Shown here: positions 44,305-53,304 of the stretch, piece after piece
Layout of the letters: each line of letters begins with the position of its first letter
Position numbering within the stretch: the stretch's first letter is position 1
Assembly (NCBI RefSeq): GCF_000682715.1
Contig: NZ_AWFH01000012.1
Location: 248,001-312,000, forward strand
Direction of reading: 5' to 3'
DNA length: 64,000 nucleotides
Origin: Hyphomonas atlantica corrig.
GTDB lineage: Bacteria > Pseudomonadota > Alphaproteobacteria > Caulobacterales > Hyphomonadaceae
Program-made: the position numbers and the translations under genes
The notes under the pieces: generated by a model
Database searches by the model: none
Seen by the model: only the letters and a program-made list of their open reading frames with translations
What the model was told of the DNA's origin: nothing

Positions 44305-45762
44305 ATGAGACTGCTCGACTACCTTATTGGATGCGTGGCGCTGATCGGCCTGATTTTCACAGGCTGGTGGGCCGTCTATCAGTCCGGCAACACGCCTGTA
44401 AACCTCGAAGCGCGGCTGGAGGCCAACGCCAATGCGGCATTGGCCGAGGCAGGCTTTGACTGGGCAAAGGTCGAGATGAATGGCCAGCGCGCCCGGTTGA
44501 CCGGCAAGGCCCCGTCCGTGGACGCGGTTCGCGCGGCAGCAGAAACGGTCATCACATCCAGCGGATCGGGCGGCGTCATCATGGGCGGCGTCACCCTGGT
44601 GGAGAGCGAAGTCGGCGCAGCAGCCGCCGTGTCTCCCTATGTCTGGCGCGCGATCAAGACAGATTCCGGTGCATTCATCCTGATGGGGCATGTGCCCTCG
44701 CGCAGCGTACGGTCAGACCTGCTGGCGATGGCCGAGGCGCGTGCCGGTGAAGCAGAGGTCGATGACCGGATGGTTGTGGCGAATGGTGCGCCGGCAGCGA
44801 ACTGGCAGGGTATGGCCAAGCTGGCGCTGGAAAGCCTGTCAGAGCTGAATTCGGGCGAGGCGAGACTGCAGGATACGCGTTTGCGCCTGCGCGGCGTGTC
44901 GATGGACTCGGCGATACGAGCGCGCCTATCTGCAGATGTGTCCAATGTGACTGCGCCCTTTCGCGGCGAGCCATTCCTGCGCGGCCCGGCGCTGTGGAGT
45001 GCGACGCATGGCGAGGGAGAGCTGATCCTCTCCGGCTCAGTGGCAAGCGAGGCCGAGCGGGACGAGATCCTGTCGATTGCCCGGCAATACTACGCGCAGA
45101 CCGTGCGCGACGAGATGCAGGTGGCGGGTGAGGCCCATCCCCGCTGGCTGGACGGTGTGCGCGTGGGCCTTCCGCATTTCGCGGGCGGCTTTCAGACCGG
45201 CGTCATGGCGTTTGAGCCTGAAGAGACGGGGCTGAGTTTCGAGGGGGAGGCCACCGGCTCCACGCTCGCCTATCTCCAGCAGGACCTGGCCACAGTGGAT
45301 AGCCCTTATCCTGTCACAGTTTTCACCGATACGGTTCAGGTGGCCGTTGAGGAGATTCGCGAGATCGACTTCGAGGCGGACCCGGTTGCGGCCTGTCAGG
45401 CGGCGTTTAACTCGGTGATGGAGACCAACAAGGTGTATTTCGAAACGGGCGCAGCCAGCATTACGCGAGAGAGTGGCAACACGCTCGACAAGGTGATGGC
45501 CGTGTCGGGCCGCTGCGCGCCGGATCTGGTCATTGAAGTGGGCGGACATACTGATTCCACGGGCGATCGGCAGGCAAACCTGATGCTGAGTGAGGCACGG
45601 GCGCAAGCTGTAAGAGATTATATGGTTTCAGCCGGATTTTCCCCTTCGAGGGTGGCTGTAATTGGGTATGGTCCTGATGCACCTGTGCGGGATAATGACA
45701 CTGAGGAAGGTCGGGCGAAGAATCGCCGGATTGGGTTCAAGGTTCAAGAACGGAGCGAGTGA
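44305..45762 (+). CDS. OmpA-family protein with BON-like repeats
   Basis: A 485-residue protein: an N-terminal membrane span (about residues 5-25), a middle with BON-like units (WAKVEMNGQRARLTGKAPS; SGAFILMGHVPSRSVRSDLL; LILSGSVASEAERDEIL), and a C-terminal OmpA domain (VYFETGAASIT, VEVGGHTDSTG-like stretch VIEVGGHTDSTGDRQAN, IGYGPDAPVRDND) that binds peptidoglycan. The span-BON-OmpA plan is like mycobacterial ArfA. It probably links the inner membrane to the cell wall. The stop overlaps the start of the next gene by one base (TGATG), so the two are translationally coupled. Confidence 0.88.
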   Translation: MRLLDYLIGCVALIGLIFTGWWAVYQSGNTPVNLEARLEANANAALAEAGFDWAKVEMNGQRARLTGKAPSVDAVRAAAETVITSSGSGGVIMGGVTLVESEVGAAAAVSPYVWRAIKTDSGAFILMGHVPSRSVRSDLLAMAEARAGEAEVDDRMVVANGAPAANWQGMAKLALESLSELNSGEARLQDTRLRLRGVSMDSAIRARLSADVSNVTAPFRGEPFLRGPALWSATHGEGELILSGSVASEAERDEILSIARQYYAQTVRDEMQVAGEAHPRWLDGVRVGLPHFAGGFQTGVMAFEPEETGLSFEGEATGSTLAYLQQDLATVDSPYPVTVFTDTVQVAVEEIREIDFEADPVAACQAAFNSVMETNKVYFETGAASITRESGNTLDKVMAVSGRCAPDLVIEVGGHTDSTGDRQANLMLSEARAQAVRDYMVSAGFSPSRVAVIGYGPDAPVRDNDTEEGRAKNRRIGFKVQERSE

Positions 45763-47672
45763 TGGCGTGGCTGTTGGCACATATGTGGGTTGCGCTGGCA
45801 GGCGTGGCCGTTTTCGGGCTGCTGCTGGGCTGGTCCATCCGCGGCATGTTGCTGGTGAACAAGATGCGCAAGGCGGTGGTCGAGCGCGATGTGACGCTGA
45901 CCGAACTTGATCAGGCCCGCGAAGAGATCGAAAGCCTATATGCGGCGCAGCGGGGCCAGCCGATTGGCAATTTCAATCCGCGCGAAGTGCAGGCTGAGCA
46001 GAACGTCAAACTGCAGCGCCTGACAGATGAATTGGCCCGCGCCAAGAGCGAACTGGAAACCCTGAAAGAAAAGGCTGACGAAGCCGAGCGCGTTGGCGTT
46101 GCCAAGGCGGGTGTGGCTGCGGCCACATCTGCGGCAGGGACGCTGGCGGCTGTTGGCGGCGCGTCCGATCCAAACCCGGCACTGGTCTGGCGCAACCGTC
46201 ATCTGGAAAGCCGCGTGCGCCATCTGGAAGGCATGCTGGAAAAAGGTGCTCAGGGCGTTGCGGCGGTGGAGACGGCCGTACCGGCTGCCGCGCCTGTGGC
46301 GGCAAGCGACGTGTCTGACTCCGAACAGGCAAAAGCCGAGTGGCAACACAATTTCCTGAAGCAGCGCGTCGAGGCGCTGGAGGCGGAGCTGGCTCAGGTG
46401 AAGGCGCCGGTCGTCGAGGCACCTGCTGAAGCTGCACCGGCAGCACAGGACGAGGTCGATGAAGAGCTCGCCCGCCTGCGCTGGCGCAACCGGTATCTGG
46501 AAGGGCGTCTCGCTTATTTCGAGGGCGATCAGGACGCGCGCGATGAAGCCGTCGCGGCGGATGCGGAGACCGCCGAGGAGGCCGAGGATGAAGCAGAAGA
46601 GGTCATCGCGCCTCTGGCTGATGTGGCAGACAGCGACACTGAACTCGAGACCGAGACGGCAGACGCCGAAGCGCCTGTCGAGGCCACCGAAACGGTTGAG
46701 CCTGAGCCTGAGGTTGAGGCTGAACCCGAGGTTGAGGCTCAGCCAGTGGATGCGGTCGAGCCCGAGCCTGTATTCGTAGAAGCCGAAGCGGAGCTGTCTG
46801 AGCCGGAAGAAGACCCGGAAGACATCGAAGAAGTCGAGGCCGAAGCCGATTTCGACGCGGCTACCTTCGAGGTTGCGGACGATCCGGTGGCGGACGGAGA
46901 AGACGCAGACGCTGAGCAGGCCGAGCCTGAAATCGAAGTTGAGGCAGATGCCGAGCCTGAGATTGAGGTCCCAGAGATTGAAGCTGATGCTGCGGCGGAG
47001 GCCGAGGATTCAGAGCAGGCCGAAGATGAGGCCGAGATCGTGGCTGATCCATTCGGCTTCACGGCAGACGACGTGCTGCATGAGCCCGAGGAACTGGACG
47101 AGTCCGAGCCTCAGGCCCCGGAAGAAGTTGCCGCAGACCCTGACGCCGATGTGGATCTGCCCACCTTCGAGATCGAGGACCGCTTTTCGGAAGAGGTGGC
47201 CGTGCCGGTGACGGAAACGGAGGCTGCGGGCGACGCAGAAGACAGCGCTGACACAGAGGCAGAAGAGTCAGCGGTGGCAACGCCGGAGGAGGCCAGCCGG
47301 GCCATTCTCGCCGCGCTGGAACTGGACGATGATGATGGAGAGGGCGCCGAGGTCGAAGCAGACGCGGCTGACGAGGATGACGCAGAGTTCGACGCGGCGG
47401 ATGATGCCGCGAAGGGTGTCCGCCCGATCGCGCTGGACAAGCCGGTTGAAAACTCGCCCGACGATCTGACAGAGATCGGCGGCATTGGGCCCAAGATCCA
47501 GGAATTGCTGAACGCGATGGGTGTCTGGCATTATGATCAGATCGCCGCCTGGACACCGGACAATGTGGTCTGGGTGGATCATGAGCTGAACTTCTCCGGC
47601 CGAATCGTGCGCGAAGGTTGGGTGCAACAGGCCGCTATCCTGGCTGGCGACACGGTGGATGAGGACGCGTAG
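45762..47672 (+). CDS. Membrane-anchored acidic protein with C-terminal helix-hairpin-helix
   Basis: A 636-residue protein. Residues 1-30 form a membrane span (HMWVALAGVAVFGLLLGWSI); about 35-110 is a coiled coil; then two short repeats of the type LVWRNRHLESRVRHLEGML, LRWRNRYLEGRLAYFEG. About residues 270-560 is a very acidic Glu/Asp/Ala/Pro-rich disordered region. The C-terminus (DDLTEIGGIGPKIQELLNAM, then GVWHYDQIAAWTPD and GRIVREGWVQQA) is the helix-hairpin-helix-like domain of COG3743, also found fused to ribosomal protein L21-type proteins. The start ATG is used rather than the overlapping GTG. Role unknown; coupled to the OmpA/BON gene. Confidence 0.82.
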   Translation: MAWLLAHMWVALAGVAVFGLLLGWSIRGMLLVNKMRKAVVERDVTLTELDQAREEIESLYAAQRGQPIGNFNPREVQAEQNVKLQRLTDELARAKSELETLKEKADEAERVGVAKAGVAAATSAAGTLAAVGGASDPNPALVWRNRHLESRVRHLEGMLEKGAQGVAAVETAVPAAAPVAASDVSDSEQAKAEWQHNFLKQRVEALEAELAQVKAPVVEAPAEAAPAAQDEVDEELARLRWRNRYLEGRLAYFEGDQDARDEAVAADAETAEEAEDEAEEVIAPLADVADSDTELETETADAEAPVEATETVEPEPEVEAEPEVEAQPVDAVEPEPVFVEAEAELSEPEEDPEDIEEVEAEADFDAATFEVADDPVADGEDADAEQAEPEIEVEADAEPEIEVPEIEADAAAEAEDSEQAEDEAEIVADPFGFTADDVLHEPEELDESEPQAPEEVAADPDADVDLPTFEIEDRFSEEVAVPVTETEAAGDAEDSADTEAEESAVATPEEASRAILAALELDDDDGEGAEVEADAADEDDAEFDAADDAAKGVRPIALDKPVENSPDDLTEIGGIGPKIQELLNAMGVWHYDQIAAWTPDNVVWVDHELNFSGRIVREGWVQQAAILAGDTVDEDA

Positions 47673-47797
47673 GCAACGCGGTGTTCACGGCCAATTCAGG
47701 CAGAATCTTTCAATCTGGGAACCATTCGCGCAGGGGTGCGATTGCTTTTTGAGAGGGGACGGCTAACGTTTCCACTCAGGTGACAGGGAGATTTGAG

Positions 47798-48649
47798 ATG
47801 GCTGAACTGGTCGAATTTGATAGCAAAGTGCTGGCCGGGGCGCCGAATGTCCGCCTGTCACGCCGCGCGCTGATTACCGGCATTGCCGCGGGCACCGTGT
47901 TCCCCTTCATTTCCAGCTGCACCACCAATCCGGCAACGGGGTCCAGCCAGTTGATCCTGTTTGGTGAGGATCAAGTGGCCAGCATGGCCGCAACCGCCTG
48001 GACCGACATGAAATCCCAGACACCGGTCGTGTCCAATACGCGCCTCAAGAACCAGGTTCTGAATGTGTGGGAACGCACCACCGCAGGCGCGGCCAAAGCG
48101 GGCCATATCGACCCGAACGCCAATTGGGACGTGGCCGTGTTTGATACCGATGACGTCAACGCGTTCGTCATGCCTGGCAATCGGGTTGGCATCTATCGCG
48201 GCATCACGGAACTGACCGAGAATGACGACCAGCTGTCTTCCGTTCTGGGCCATGAGACGGGCCATGTTGTGGGCCGCCACGCCGCTGAGCGCCTGTCGGT
48301 TTCGACCGCTGCGCAGGTCGGCCTGATGGCGGGCCAGATTGCCGTGGCCCAGTCAGAAGAGCTGCGCAAGTACGGCACAACGATCGGCGCGCTGGGCGGC
48401 GCGGCGATGCAGTTCGGTGTGATCCTGCCCTATAGCCGCCGGCACGAGTTGGAGGCTGACAAGCTGGGCGTCGATTACATGCACAATGCCGGATATGACA
48501 CGCGCCAGTCGGTGCGCCTCTGGGAGCTGATGGCCGCCCAATCGGAAGGCCAGCGCCCGGTGGAATTCATGTCCACCCACCCGGACCCGCTGCGCCGCGC
48601 CGAGGAGTTGAAGCGCTATATCAATGCCAAGGGCTATGCCCTGATGTAG
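47798..48649 (+). CDS. M48-family metalloprotease with Tat-like lipoprotein signal
   Basis: A 283-residue peptidase with catalytic HETGH at 152-156 and a later RHELEADKLG ligand region. The N-terminus is unusual: after 20 polar residues comes SRRALITGIAAGTVFPFISSC, a twin-arginine-like motif (RR at 22-23) ending in a lipobox with Cys41. This suggests Tat export followed by lipidation. M48 lipoproteins of the LoiP/YcaL type act on the outer-membrane assembly machinery. The ATG at 47798 has AGGGAG ahead; an upstream GTG is less likely. Confidence 0.88.
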   Translation: MAELVEFDSKVLAGAPNVRLSRRALITGIAAGTVFPFISSCTTNPATGSSQLILFGEDQVASMAATAWTDMKSQTPVVSNTRLKNQVLNVWERTTAGAAKAGHIDPNANWDVAVFDTDDVNAFVMPGNRVGIYRGITELTENDDQLSSVLGHETGHVVGRHAAERLSVSTAAQVGLMAGQIAVAQSEELRKYGTTIGALGGAAMQFGVILPYSRRHELEADKLGVDYMHNAGYDTRQSVRLWELMAAQSEGQRPVEFMSTHPDPLRRAEELKRYINAKGYALM

Positions 48650-48669
48650 GCAATTGCGATTTTTATTTG

Positions 48670-48701
48670 AGCCCGGTTGCCCTGTGCAGCCGGGCTTTTT
48701 C
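48670..48701 (+). terminator. Rho-independent terminator after the M48 gene
   Basis: AGCCCGG pairs with CCGGGCT around a 13-base loop, followed by a run of T. It lies 20 bases after the stop codon. The 202 bases from here to the cold-shock gene carry no convincing gene and probably include its promoter and long leader. Confidence 0.88.
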
Positions 48702-48903
48702 GTGGATTGGCGTCTGAAGCGCTGCGGGCGAGCCATTGCTATTTGGTGCGCGTGGCACCATGTGTGTTTCTCGACTTTTCGCCGGACGATCAGGCAACGA
48801 ACACAAGGGCATCGCCCGGCTGTTCCTTTCAGAGACCTCCCAAACAAAATTCGTGTTCCGCGGACCCGCATGTTGCAGGACCGCAATCAATCAGGAGTGT
48901 TTC

Positions 48904-49113
48904 ATGACAAATGGCACCGTAAAATTCTACAACGACCAAAAAGGCTTTGGCTTCATCCAGCCTGAAGACGGCACCAATGATGTGTTCGTGCACGCGACCG
49001 CGCTTGAGCGCGCCGGCATGCGCATCCTGTCCGAAGGCCAGAAAGTGTCCTTCACGACAGCTGTCGACAAACGCAGCGGCAAGACCGCTGTCGACACGAT
49101 CGAAGCTGCTTAA
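48904..49113 (+). CDS. Cold-shock-domain protein
   Basis: A 69-residue RNA/DNA-binding protein of the CspA family. RNP1 is KGFGFIQ and RNP2 DVFVHATAL, both intact, on the five-stranded barrel sequence beginning TNGTVKFYN. It probably melts RNA secondary structure at low temperature or in stationary phase. The start has CAGGAG nine bases upstream; the frame is open upstream, but those residues do not belong to the family. A long leader (about 200 bases to the preceding terminator) would fit post-transcriptional control. Confidence 0.95.
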   Translation: MTNGTVKFYNDQKGFGFIQPEDGTNDVFVHATALERAGMRILSEGQKVSFTTAVDKRSGKTAVDTIEAA

Positions 49114-49143
49114 GTCTTCACGACTTTTAAGACTTTGTCAGAC

Positions 49144-49173
49144 AGGCCGTCTCCGAAAGGGGACGGCCTTTTT
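49144..49173 (+). terminator. Strong terminator of the cold-shock gene
   Basis: A perfect 11-bp stem (AGGCCGTCTCC / GGGGACGGCCT, one G-T pair) with a GAAA tetraloop is followed by TTTTTG. It isolates the cold-shock gene from rplK. Confidence 0.95.
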
Positions 49174-49211
49174 GGGTCTGGGGGGCAGGGAGCATGGCTG
49201 CCCGCATCCCC

Positions 49212-49240
49212 TTGACGTTTCAGGGCATATCCGCCATACG
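49212..49240 (+). promoter_or_regulatory. rplK: Probable housekeeping promoter of rplK-rplA
   Basis: TTGACG (49212-49217), 17 bases, CATACG (49235-49240). The -35 is nearly perfect and the -10 is weaker. A promoter is needed here because a strong terminator precedes it and two ribosomal protein genes follow. Confidence 0.5.
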
Positions 49241-49345
49241 CCCCGCTTCCGTGGGAGGCCTCTAGCCGGGCCAGACCACGGGCCTCCAAAGTAACCGGGC
49301 GGATCGAAAGACCACCGCCCCATCTGAAACGTTCGAGAGGACAAT

Positions 49346-49792
49346 ATGGCTAAGAAACTGCTGGGGCACCTCAAGCTCCAGATTCCTGCCGGCCAAGCCA
49401 ACCCGTCGCCGCCTGTCGGCCCGGCGCTCGGTCAGCGCGGAATCAACATCATGGAATTCTGTAAGGCGTTCAACGCCAAGACCCAGAACATGGAACAGGG
49501 CCTGCCCGTTCCGGTCGTGATCGACTACTATCAGGACAAATCCTTCACCTTCGTCGTGAAGTCTCCTCCGGCCACTGTGCTGCTGAAGAAGGCTGCCAAG
49601 CTGAAGCTCGGCAAGAAGCCAGCTTCCGGCGCCAACAAGCCGGGCTATGAGACGGTCGGCAAGGTCACCATGGCTCAGGTTCGCGAGATCGCGGAAATGA
49701 AAATGGAAGACCTGAACGCGAACGACCTCGACGCAGCCTCGAAAATCATTGCCGGTTCCGCCCGCGCAATGGGCATCGAAGTGACGGAGTAA
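49346..49792 (+). CDS. rplK: Ribosomal protein uL11
   Basis: Component of the GTPase-associated centre of the 50S subunit, needed for translation factor binding and the stringent response. The 148-residue protein contains [20 protein letters not shown] and [17 protein letters not shown], the N-terminal and 23S-binding signatures. GAGAGGACA precedes the ATG. rplA begins five bases after its stop. Unlike most bacteria, secE and nusG do not lie immediately upstream; a cold-shock gene does. Confidence 0.98.
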   Translation: MAKKLLGHLKLQIPAGQANPSPPVGPALGQRGINIMEFCKAFNAKTQNMEQGLPVPVVIDYYQDKSFTFVVKSPPATVLLKKAAKLKLGKKPASGANKPGYETVGKVTMAQVREIAEMKMEDLNANDLDAASKIIAGSARAMGIEVTE

Positions 49793-49797
49793 GCGAC

Positions 49798-50499
49798 ATG
49801 GCGAAACCAGGTAAGCGTACCCGCGCAATTCTCGAATCCGTGGATGCCGACAAGGCCTACACGATCACCGAAGCCGTTGCTCTGGTGAAATCGAACGCAA
49901 AGGCGAAGTTTGACGAGACCGTCGAAATCGCTGTGAACCTCGGCGTTGACCCGAAATATGCTGACCAGATGGTCCGCGGCGTGGTCAATCTTCCGTCGGG
50001 CACCGGCAAGGACGTTCGCGTCGCCGTGTTCGCAAAGGACGCCAAGGCAGAAGAAGCCAAGGAAGCCGGAGCCGATTTCGTCGGCGCTGAGGACCTGATG
50101 GAAAAGATCCAGGGCGGCTTCATGGACTTTGACCGCGTCATCGCGTCTCCGGACATGATGGCGGTTGTCGGTCGTCTCGGTAAGGTGCTCGGCCCGCGCG
50201 GCCTGATGCCGAACCCGAAAGTTGGTACGGTCACGCCGAACGTGGCTCAGGCCGTCAAGGACGCGAAGTCCGGCTCGGTTGAGTTCCGCGTCGAGAAGGC
50301 CGGTATCATCCATGCTGGCATCGGCAAGTCCAGCTTCTCCGAAGGTGACATCGAGACCAACGTCAAAGCCTTCCTCGAAGCGCTGTCCAAGGCCCGCCCA
50401 TCCGGCGCGAAAGGCCAGTTCATCCGCAAGATCTCCCTGTCCTCCACAATGGGCGCAGGCGTGATGATCGACACGGCGGAAGTCAACCAGACGGCTTAA
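49798..50499 (+). CDS. rplA: Ribosomal protein uL1
   Basis: L1-stalk protein of the 50S subunit, also known as a translational repressor of its own operon in other bacteria. The 233-residue sequence has the family signature [17 protein letters not shown] and [16 protein letters not shown]. It shares a transcript with rplK. A strong terminator follows it, so rplJ further downstream is transcribed separately. Confidence 0.98.
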   Translation: MAKPGKRTRAILESVDADKAYTITEAVALVKSNAKAKFDETVEIAVNLGVDPKYADQMVRGVVNLPSGTGKDVRVAVFAKDAKAEEAKEAGADFVGAEDLMEKIQGGFMDFDRVIASPDMMAVVGRLGKVLGPRGLMPNPKVGTVTPNVAQAVKDAKSGSVEFRVEKAGIIHAGIGKSSFSEGDIETNVKAFLEALSKARPSGAKGQFIRKISLSSTMGAGVMIDTAEVNQTA

Positions 50500-50531
50500 G
50501 TCCGACATCGGATTAGAGAGAGAACAGAATG

Positions 50532-50563
50532 AAGCCCGGCGCAGAAATGCGCCGGGCTTTTTC
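50532..50563 (+). terminator. Terminator after rplA
   Basis: A 12-bp stem (AAGCCCGGCGCA and complement) with a GAAA loop is followed by TTTTTC. It may also slow transcription arriving from the convergent receptor gene. Confidence 0.95.
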
Positions 50564-50580
50564 GTTAGGGTTTGTATTCA

Positions 50581-52668
50581 TCAGCCCACGAAGGAGAGGC
50601 GGATAAAGGCGCCGCGGCCTGCGCCGGGGAGGCGGGTGCCCACGGCGACGTCGCTCCAGGCATTGCGGTTATAGCCGGACAGGTGATCGCGGGTGACCTG
50701 ATCGAGCAGGTTTTCCACGCCTGCCGATAGGCGCACACTCTCATTCACCTGCCAGTCGCCATACAGGCTGAGCGTGACATAGCCCGGCGTTTCCGCTTCG
50801 AGGTTCGTGACCGACACCTTGTCCTGTTCCGCGACGGCGCGGGTTTCCAGCGTGGTGGACCAGTTGGCGCCTTCCCAGGTCAGGCCGGCAGTCAAGCTGG
50901 GCGGGGCGATGCGATAGAGATCATCGTCAATGTCCCGGCGCTCCCCGCGCACATAGGAGAAGACCGCATCGGCGCGCAGCGGGCCGGGCAGGTCGATGCC
51001 TGCGTCGAGGTCAAAGCCGATCAGGCGCGCCTCGACATTGGTGAAGCGCAGGAGGGCGGCGGAGCTGCCATGCATGCTGGCCATCATCTCTTCCATCGAG
51101 TCGACCACGCCCGGCGTATCATCAAACGGCGTACCCTGAATGAAATCGTCGATCTGGCGAATGTAGACGGTCGGGCGGATATAGGCCGTTTCGGTTACAT
51201 AGTCGAAGCCGGTCTCCGCAATCAGGGCCACTTCCGGATCGAGGGACTGGTCGCCCAGATAGACATTGCCATCAGCAAGGCCCGCGCTGGAGCCGGAGGG
51301 AAGCCACTGGAACCATTCAAGGTAAAATGGTGCGCGGGATTTCTGGGCCAGCGTTACGCGCCAGGTAAGATCATCCGTGATCGGACGCCAGAGCCGGGCG
51401 GCAACGTCAAGTGTGGTCGCGTCCGTGCTGCGGTCGGATGCATTGTAGCTGGCGGCCAGCATCTTCTGGCCCATCGAGGCGTCCGCCCCGAAGGTCGCCG
51501 TGCCGCCTGTGCCGTCATAGTCATCGACGCGCAGGCCAAGCTCGGCATTGAAGGCGCCGAGCGCGCCCGTCCATTCTGCGAAGGCGCCTGTGCGGTCGAT
51601 CACGATGTCTGGCAGGGAGTAGACGAAATTGTCGAGATTGCCCGGGTCGACCACATGGACGTTGTGGTCTTCCTCGGCTGTGTCTGCGCCGATTTGCAGG
51701 CTGCCGCCAAAGGCCGGGAAGGTGGCGGCGATGTCTGCTTTCCGCGTGATGGCATAGGCGAAGGCTTCGCGCTGCATCATGGCCGGGCGCAGGTCGAACG
51801 TATTCATTCCGTGTGCGGCGTCGGTGTAGCTGGCAGACGCTTCGACCAGCACGTCTCCGAAGGCTTTCTCATAGCCGGCCTTCAGCACGTCTGTATCGAC
51901 GAAGCGGATGTCCATGCCGAAAGGCGGGTTGCCGGAAAAGCCGGTATTGTGGCGACGCCAGTCGAGGCTGAACTCGCCGAGATGGGTGCGCAGGCCGGTG
52001 GCGAGGCCATAGATGCTACGCTGGAATTCGGAGCCGCCAATCGTGCCGTCCTTGTATTCGGTATCGTCGCCTTCTTCGTAGGCCCCAAGCAGGTTTGCCC
52101 GCCAGGTGTCGGTGGAGGCACCGATAATGCCGCCGGTGGAGACGCTGTCATTCACGCTGCGCCCACCAATCGTCAGATCATAGCCGAGGCTGGCATCCGA
52201 CGAATTGGAATAGTCGGTCTTCTTGAAAACGGCATCGACGCCGCCGCCAATGCCGGGGCCTTCGGAGACCGGGCTGATGCCGCGGTCAATGTGCACGGCG
52301 GAGACAAGCGGCGTTGGCGCATAATGCAGGGCCGGGTCCATCAGGTTCGGGCCGCCGGAGGCGAAGCTGTGGCCGTCAATGCGCAGGTTCAGGCGTGGGC
52401 CGAACAGTCCGCGATACTGCATCTGGCCGGACATTTCGCCATTGCCGATGCGGGCCGCGCCGGGCGTGCGGGCGGTGAGGCGCGTGATGTCTACGCCGTC
52501 CAGTGGGGCGGCTTCAGGCGAAAGTGCCGAGTCCGTGGCGGTCGTGGCGCGGTGGCCGGTGATGATGATCACGTCCTGAAGCGCCGGGTCTGGCGTCTCG
52601 GCAGCGGCGAGCAGGGGGCAGGTGGCCAGGGCGAGCAGGCCCGTGCCAGCAGAAAGAATGCGTTTCAT
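50581..52668 (-). CDS. TonB-dependent receptor, probable copper uptake (OprC/NosA-like)
   Basis: A 695-residue outer-membrane receptor with signal peptide (ending LLAAAETP), a plug with DVIIITGHR and the segment RLNLRIDGHSFASGGPNLMD followed by PALHYAP, which recalls OprC/NosA copper receptors. A Met/His-rich stretch (SMEEMMASMH, about residues 522-531) could bind copper. The terminal strand ends in FIRLSFVG. The DUF2946 gene lies just upstream on the same strand, a pairing often seen with copper receptors. Copper specificity is inferred, not shown. It sits between rplA and rplJ, on the opposite strand. Confidence 0.85.
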   Translation of the reverse strand: MKRILSAGTGLLALATCPLLAAAETPDPALQDVIIITGHRATTATDSALSPEAAPLDGVDITRLTARTPGAARIGNGEMSGQMQYRGLFGPRLNLRIDGHSFASGGPNLMDPALHYAPTPLVSAVHIDRGISPVSEGPGIGGGVDAVFKKTDYSNSSDASLGYDLTIGGRSVNDSVSTGGIIGASTDTWRANLLGAYEEGDDTEYKDGTIGGSEFQRSIYGLATGLRTHLGEFSLDWRRHNTGFSGNPPFGMDIRFVDTDVLKAGYEKAFGDVLVEASASYTDAAHGMNTFDLRPAMMQREAFAYAITRKADIAATFPAFGGSLQIGADTAEEDHNVHVVDPGNLDNFVYSLPDIVIDRTGAFAEWTGALGAFNAELGLRVDDYDGTGGTATFGADASMGQKMLAASYNASDRSTDATTLDVAARLWRPITDDLTWRVTLAQKSRAPFYLEWFQWLPSGSSAGLADGNVYLGDQSLDPEVALIAETGFDYVTETAYIRPTVYIRQIDDFIQGTPFDDTPGVVDSMEEMMASMHGSSAALLRFTNVEARLIGFDLDAGIDLPGPLRADAVFSYVRGERRDIDDDLYRIAPPSLTAGLTWEGANWSTTLETRAVAEQDKVSVTNLEAETPGYVTLSLYGDWQVNESVRLSAGVENLLDQVTRDHLSGYNRNAWSDVAVGTRLPGAGRGAFIRLSFVG

Positions 52669-52737
52669 GTGTAAGTCCTCTTCGCCTGCCGGGGGGGCGG
52701 TCAGGCGGTGTCTGATTGAATTGTCGGAAAAGTCAGA

Positions 52738-53160
52738 TCAGGCAGAGAGGGGTGGCCCGCGCGCAGGCAGGCGGGTGTCGATCGGGCGCTGCGACAGCGG
52801 CACAACATAGAGGCTGGCGCCAAGCCGGGGCAGGCCGAACGCGGCCGGCGATGGCAGGGCAGGCGTCTGGGGCAGGTCGAACATGGCGGTCAGCGCGAAG
52901 GGGCAGGTGGCCGTATCGGGCAGGTCGCTGTCATGCGAGGGCGCATCCGGATCGTAATCGTCTGGCAGCTTTTCCAGCGTGCCTGCCTCCGGATCGAGGC
53001 GCATGAGCGCGCCGACCCCGTCGCCACAGATGCGGATGATGACGCCGCCATCCTCAGCCGTGTCGACCATATAGCCTGCCGGAACCGTTCCGCGCACGCC
53101 GATACCGGCCACGAGGACCAGGAGCGCAAGCATACGGAGATGTCGGAACAGGGCAGGCAT
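52738..53160 (-). CDS. DUF2946-like copper-associated small secreted protein
   Basis: A 140-residue protein with an N-terminal hydrophobic segment that may be a signal or anchor, then RGTVPAGYMVD and a Cys in IRICGDG. A His/Asp-containing linker and CPFALTAMFDLP follow, and a C-terminal R-x-PP motif (LPARGPPLS). RG-x-x-PAGYM, the two Cys regions and the RxPP tail are the DUF2946 pattern. Members often sit beside copper TonB receptors. It is 69 bases upstream of the receptor gene and probably co-transcribed with it. Confidence 0.8.
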   Translation of the reverse strand: MPALFRHLRMLALLVLVAGIGVRGTVPAGYMVDTAEDGGVIIRICGDGVGALMRLDPEAGTLEKLPDDYDPDAPSHDSDLPDTATCPFALTAMFDLPQTPALPSPAAFGLPRLGASLYVVPLSQRPIDTRLPARGPPLSA

Positions 53161-53304
53161 GGGGCGGGGCTATAGCGCGCTCTTGCGGAGATGCGAACGC
53201 GACACTTGCACACGGGGGACACCGCCAGATTATCGCGCGCAGCAGTTTCGCCGCCGCAGGCCGGGGCCAGGGCGTTGTGGGGGACTCACAAAGGCGGATG
53301 CGGA

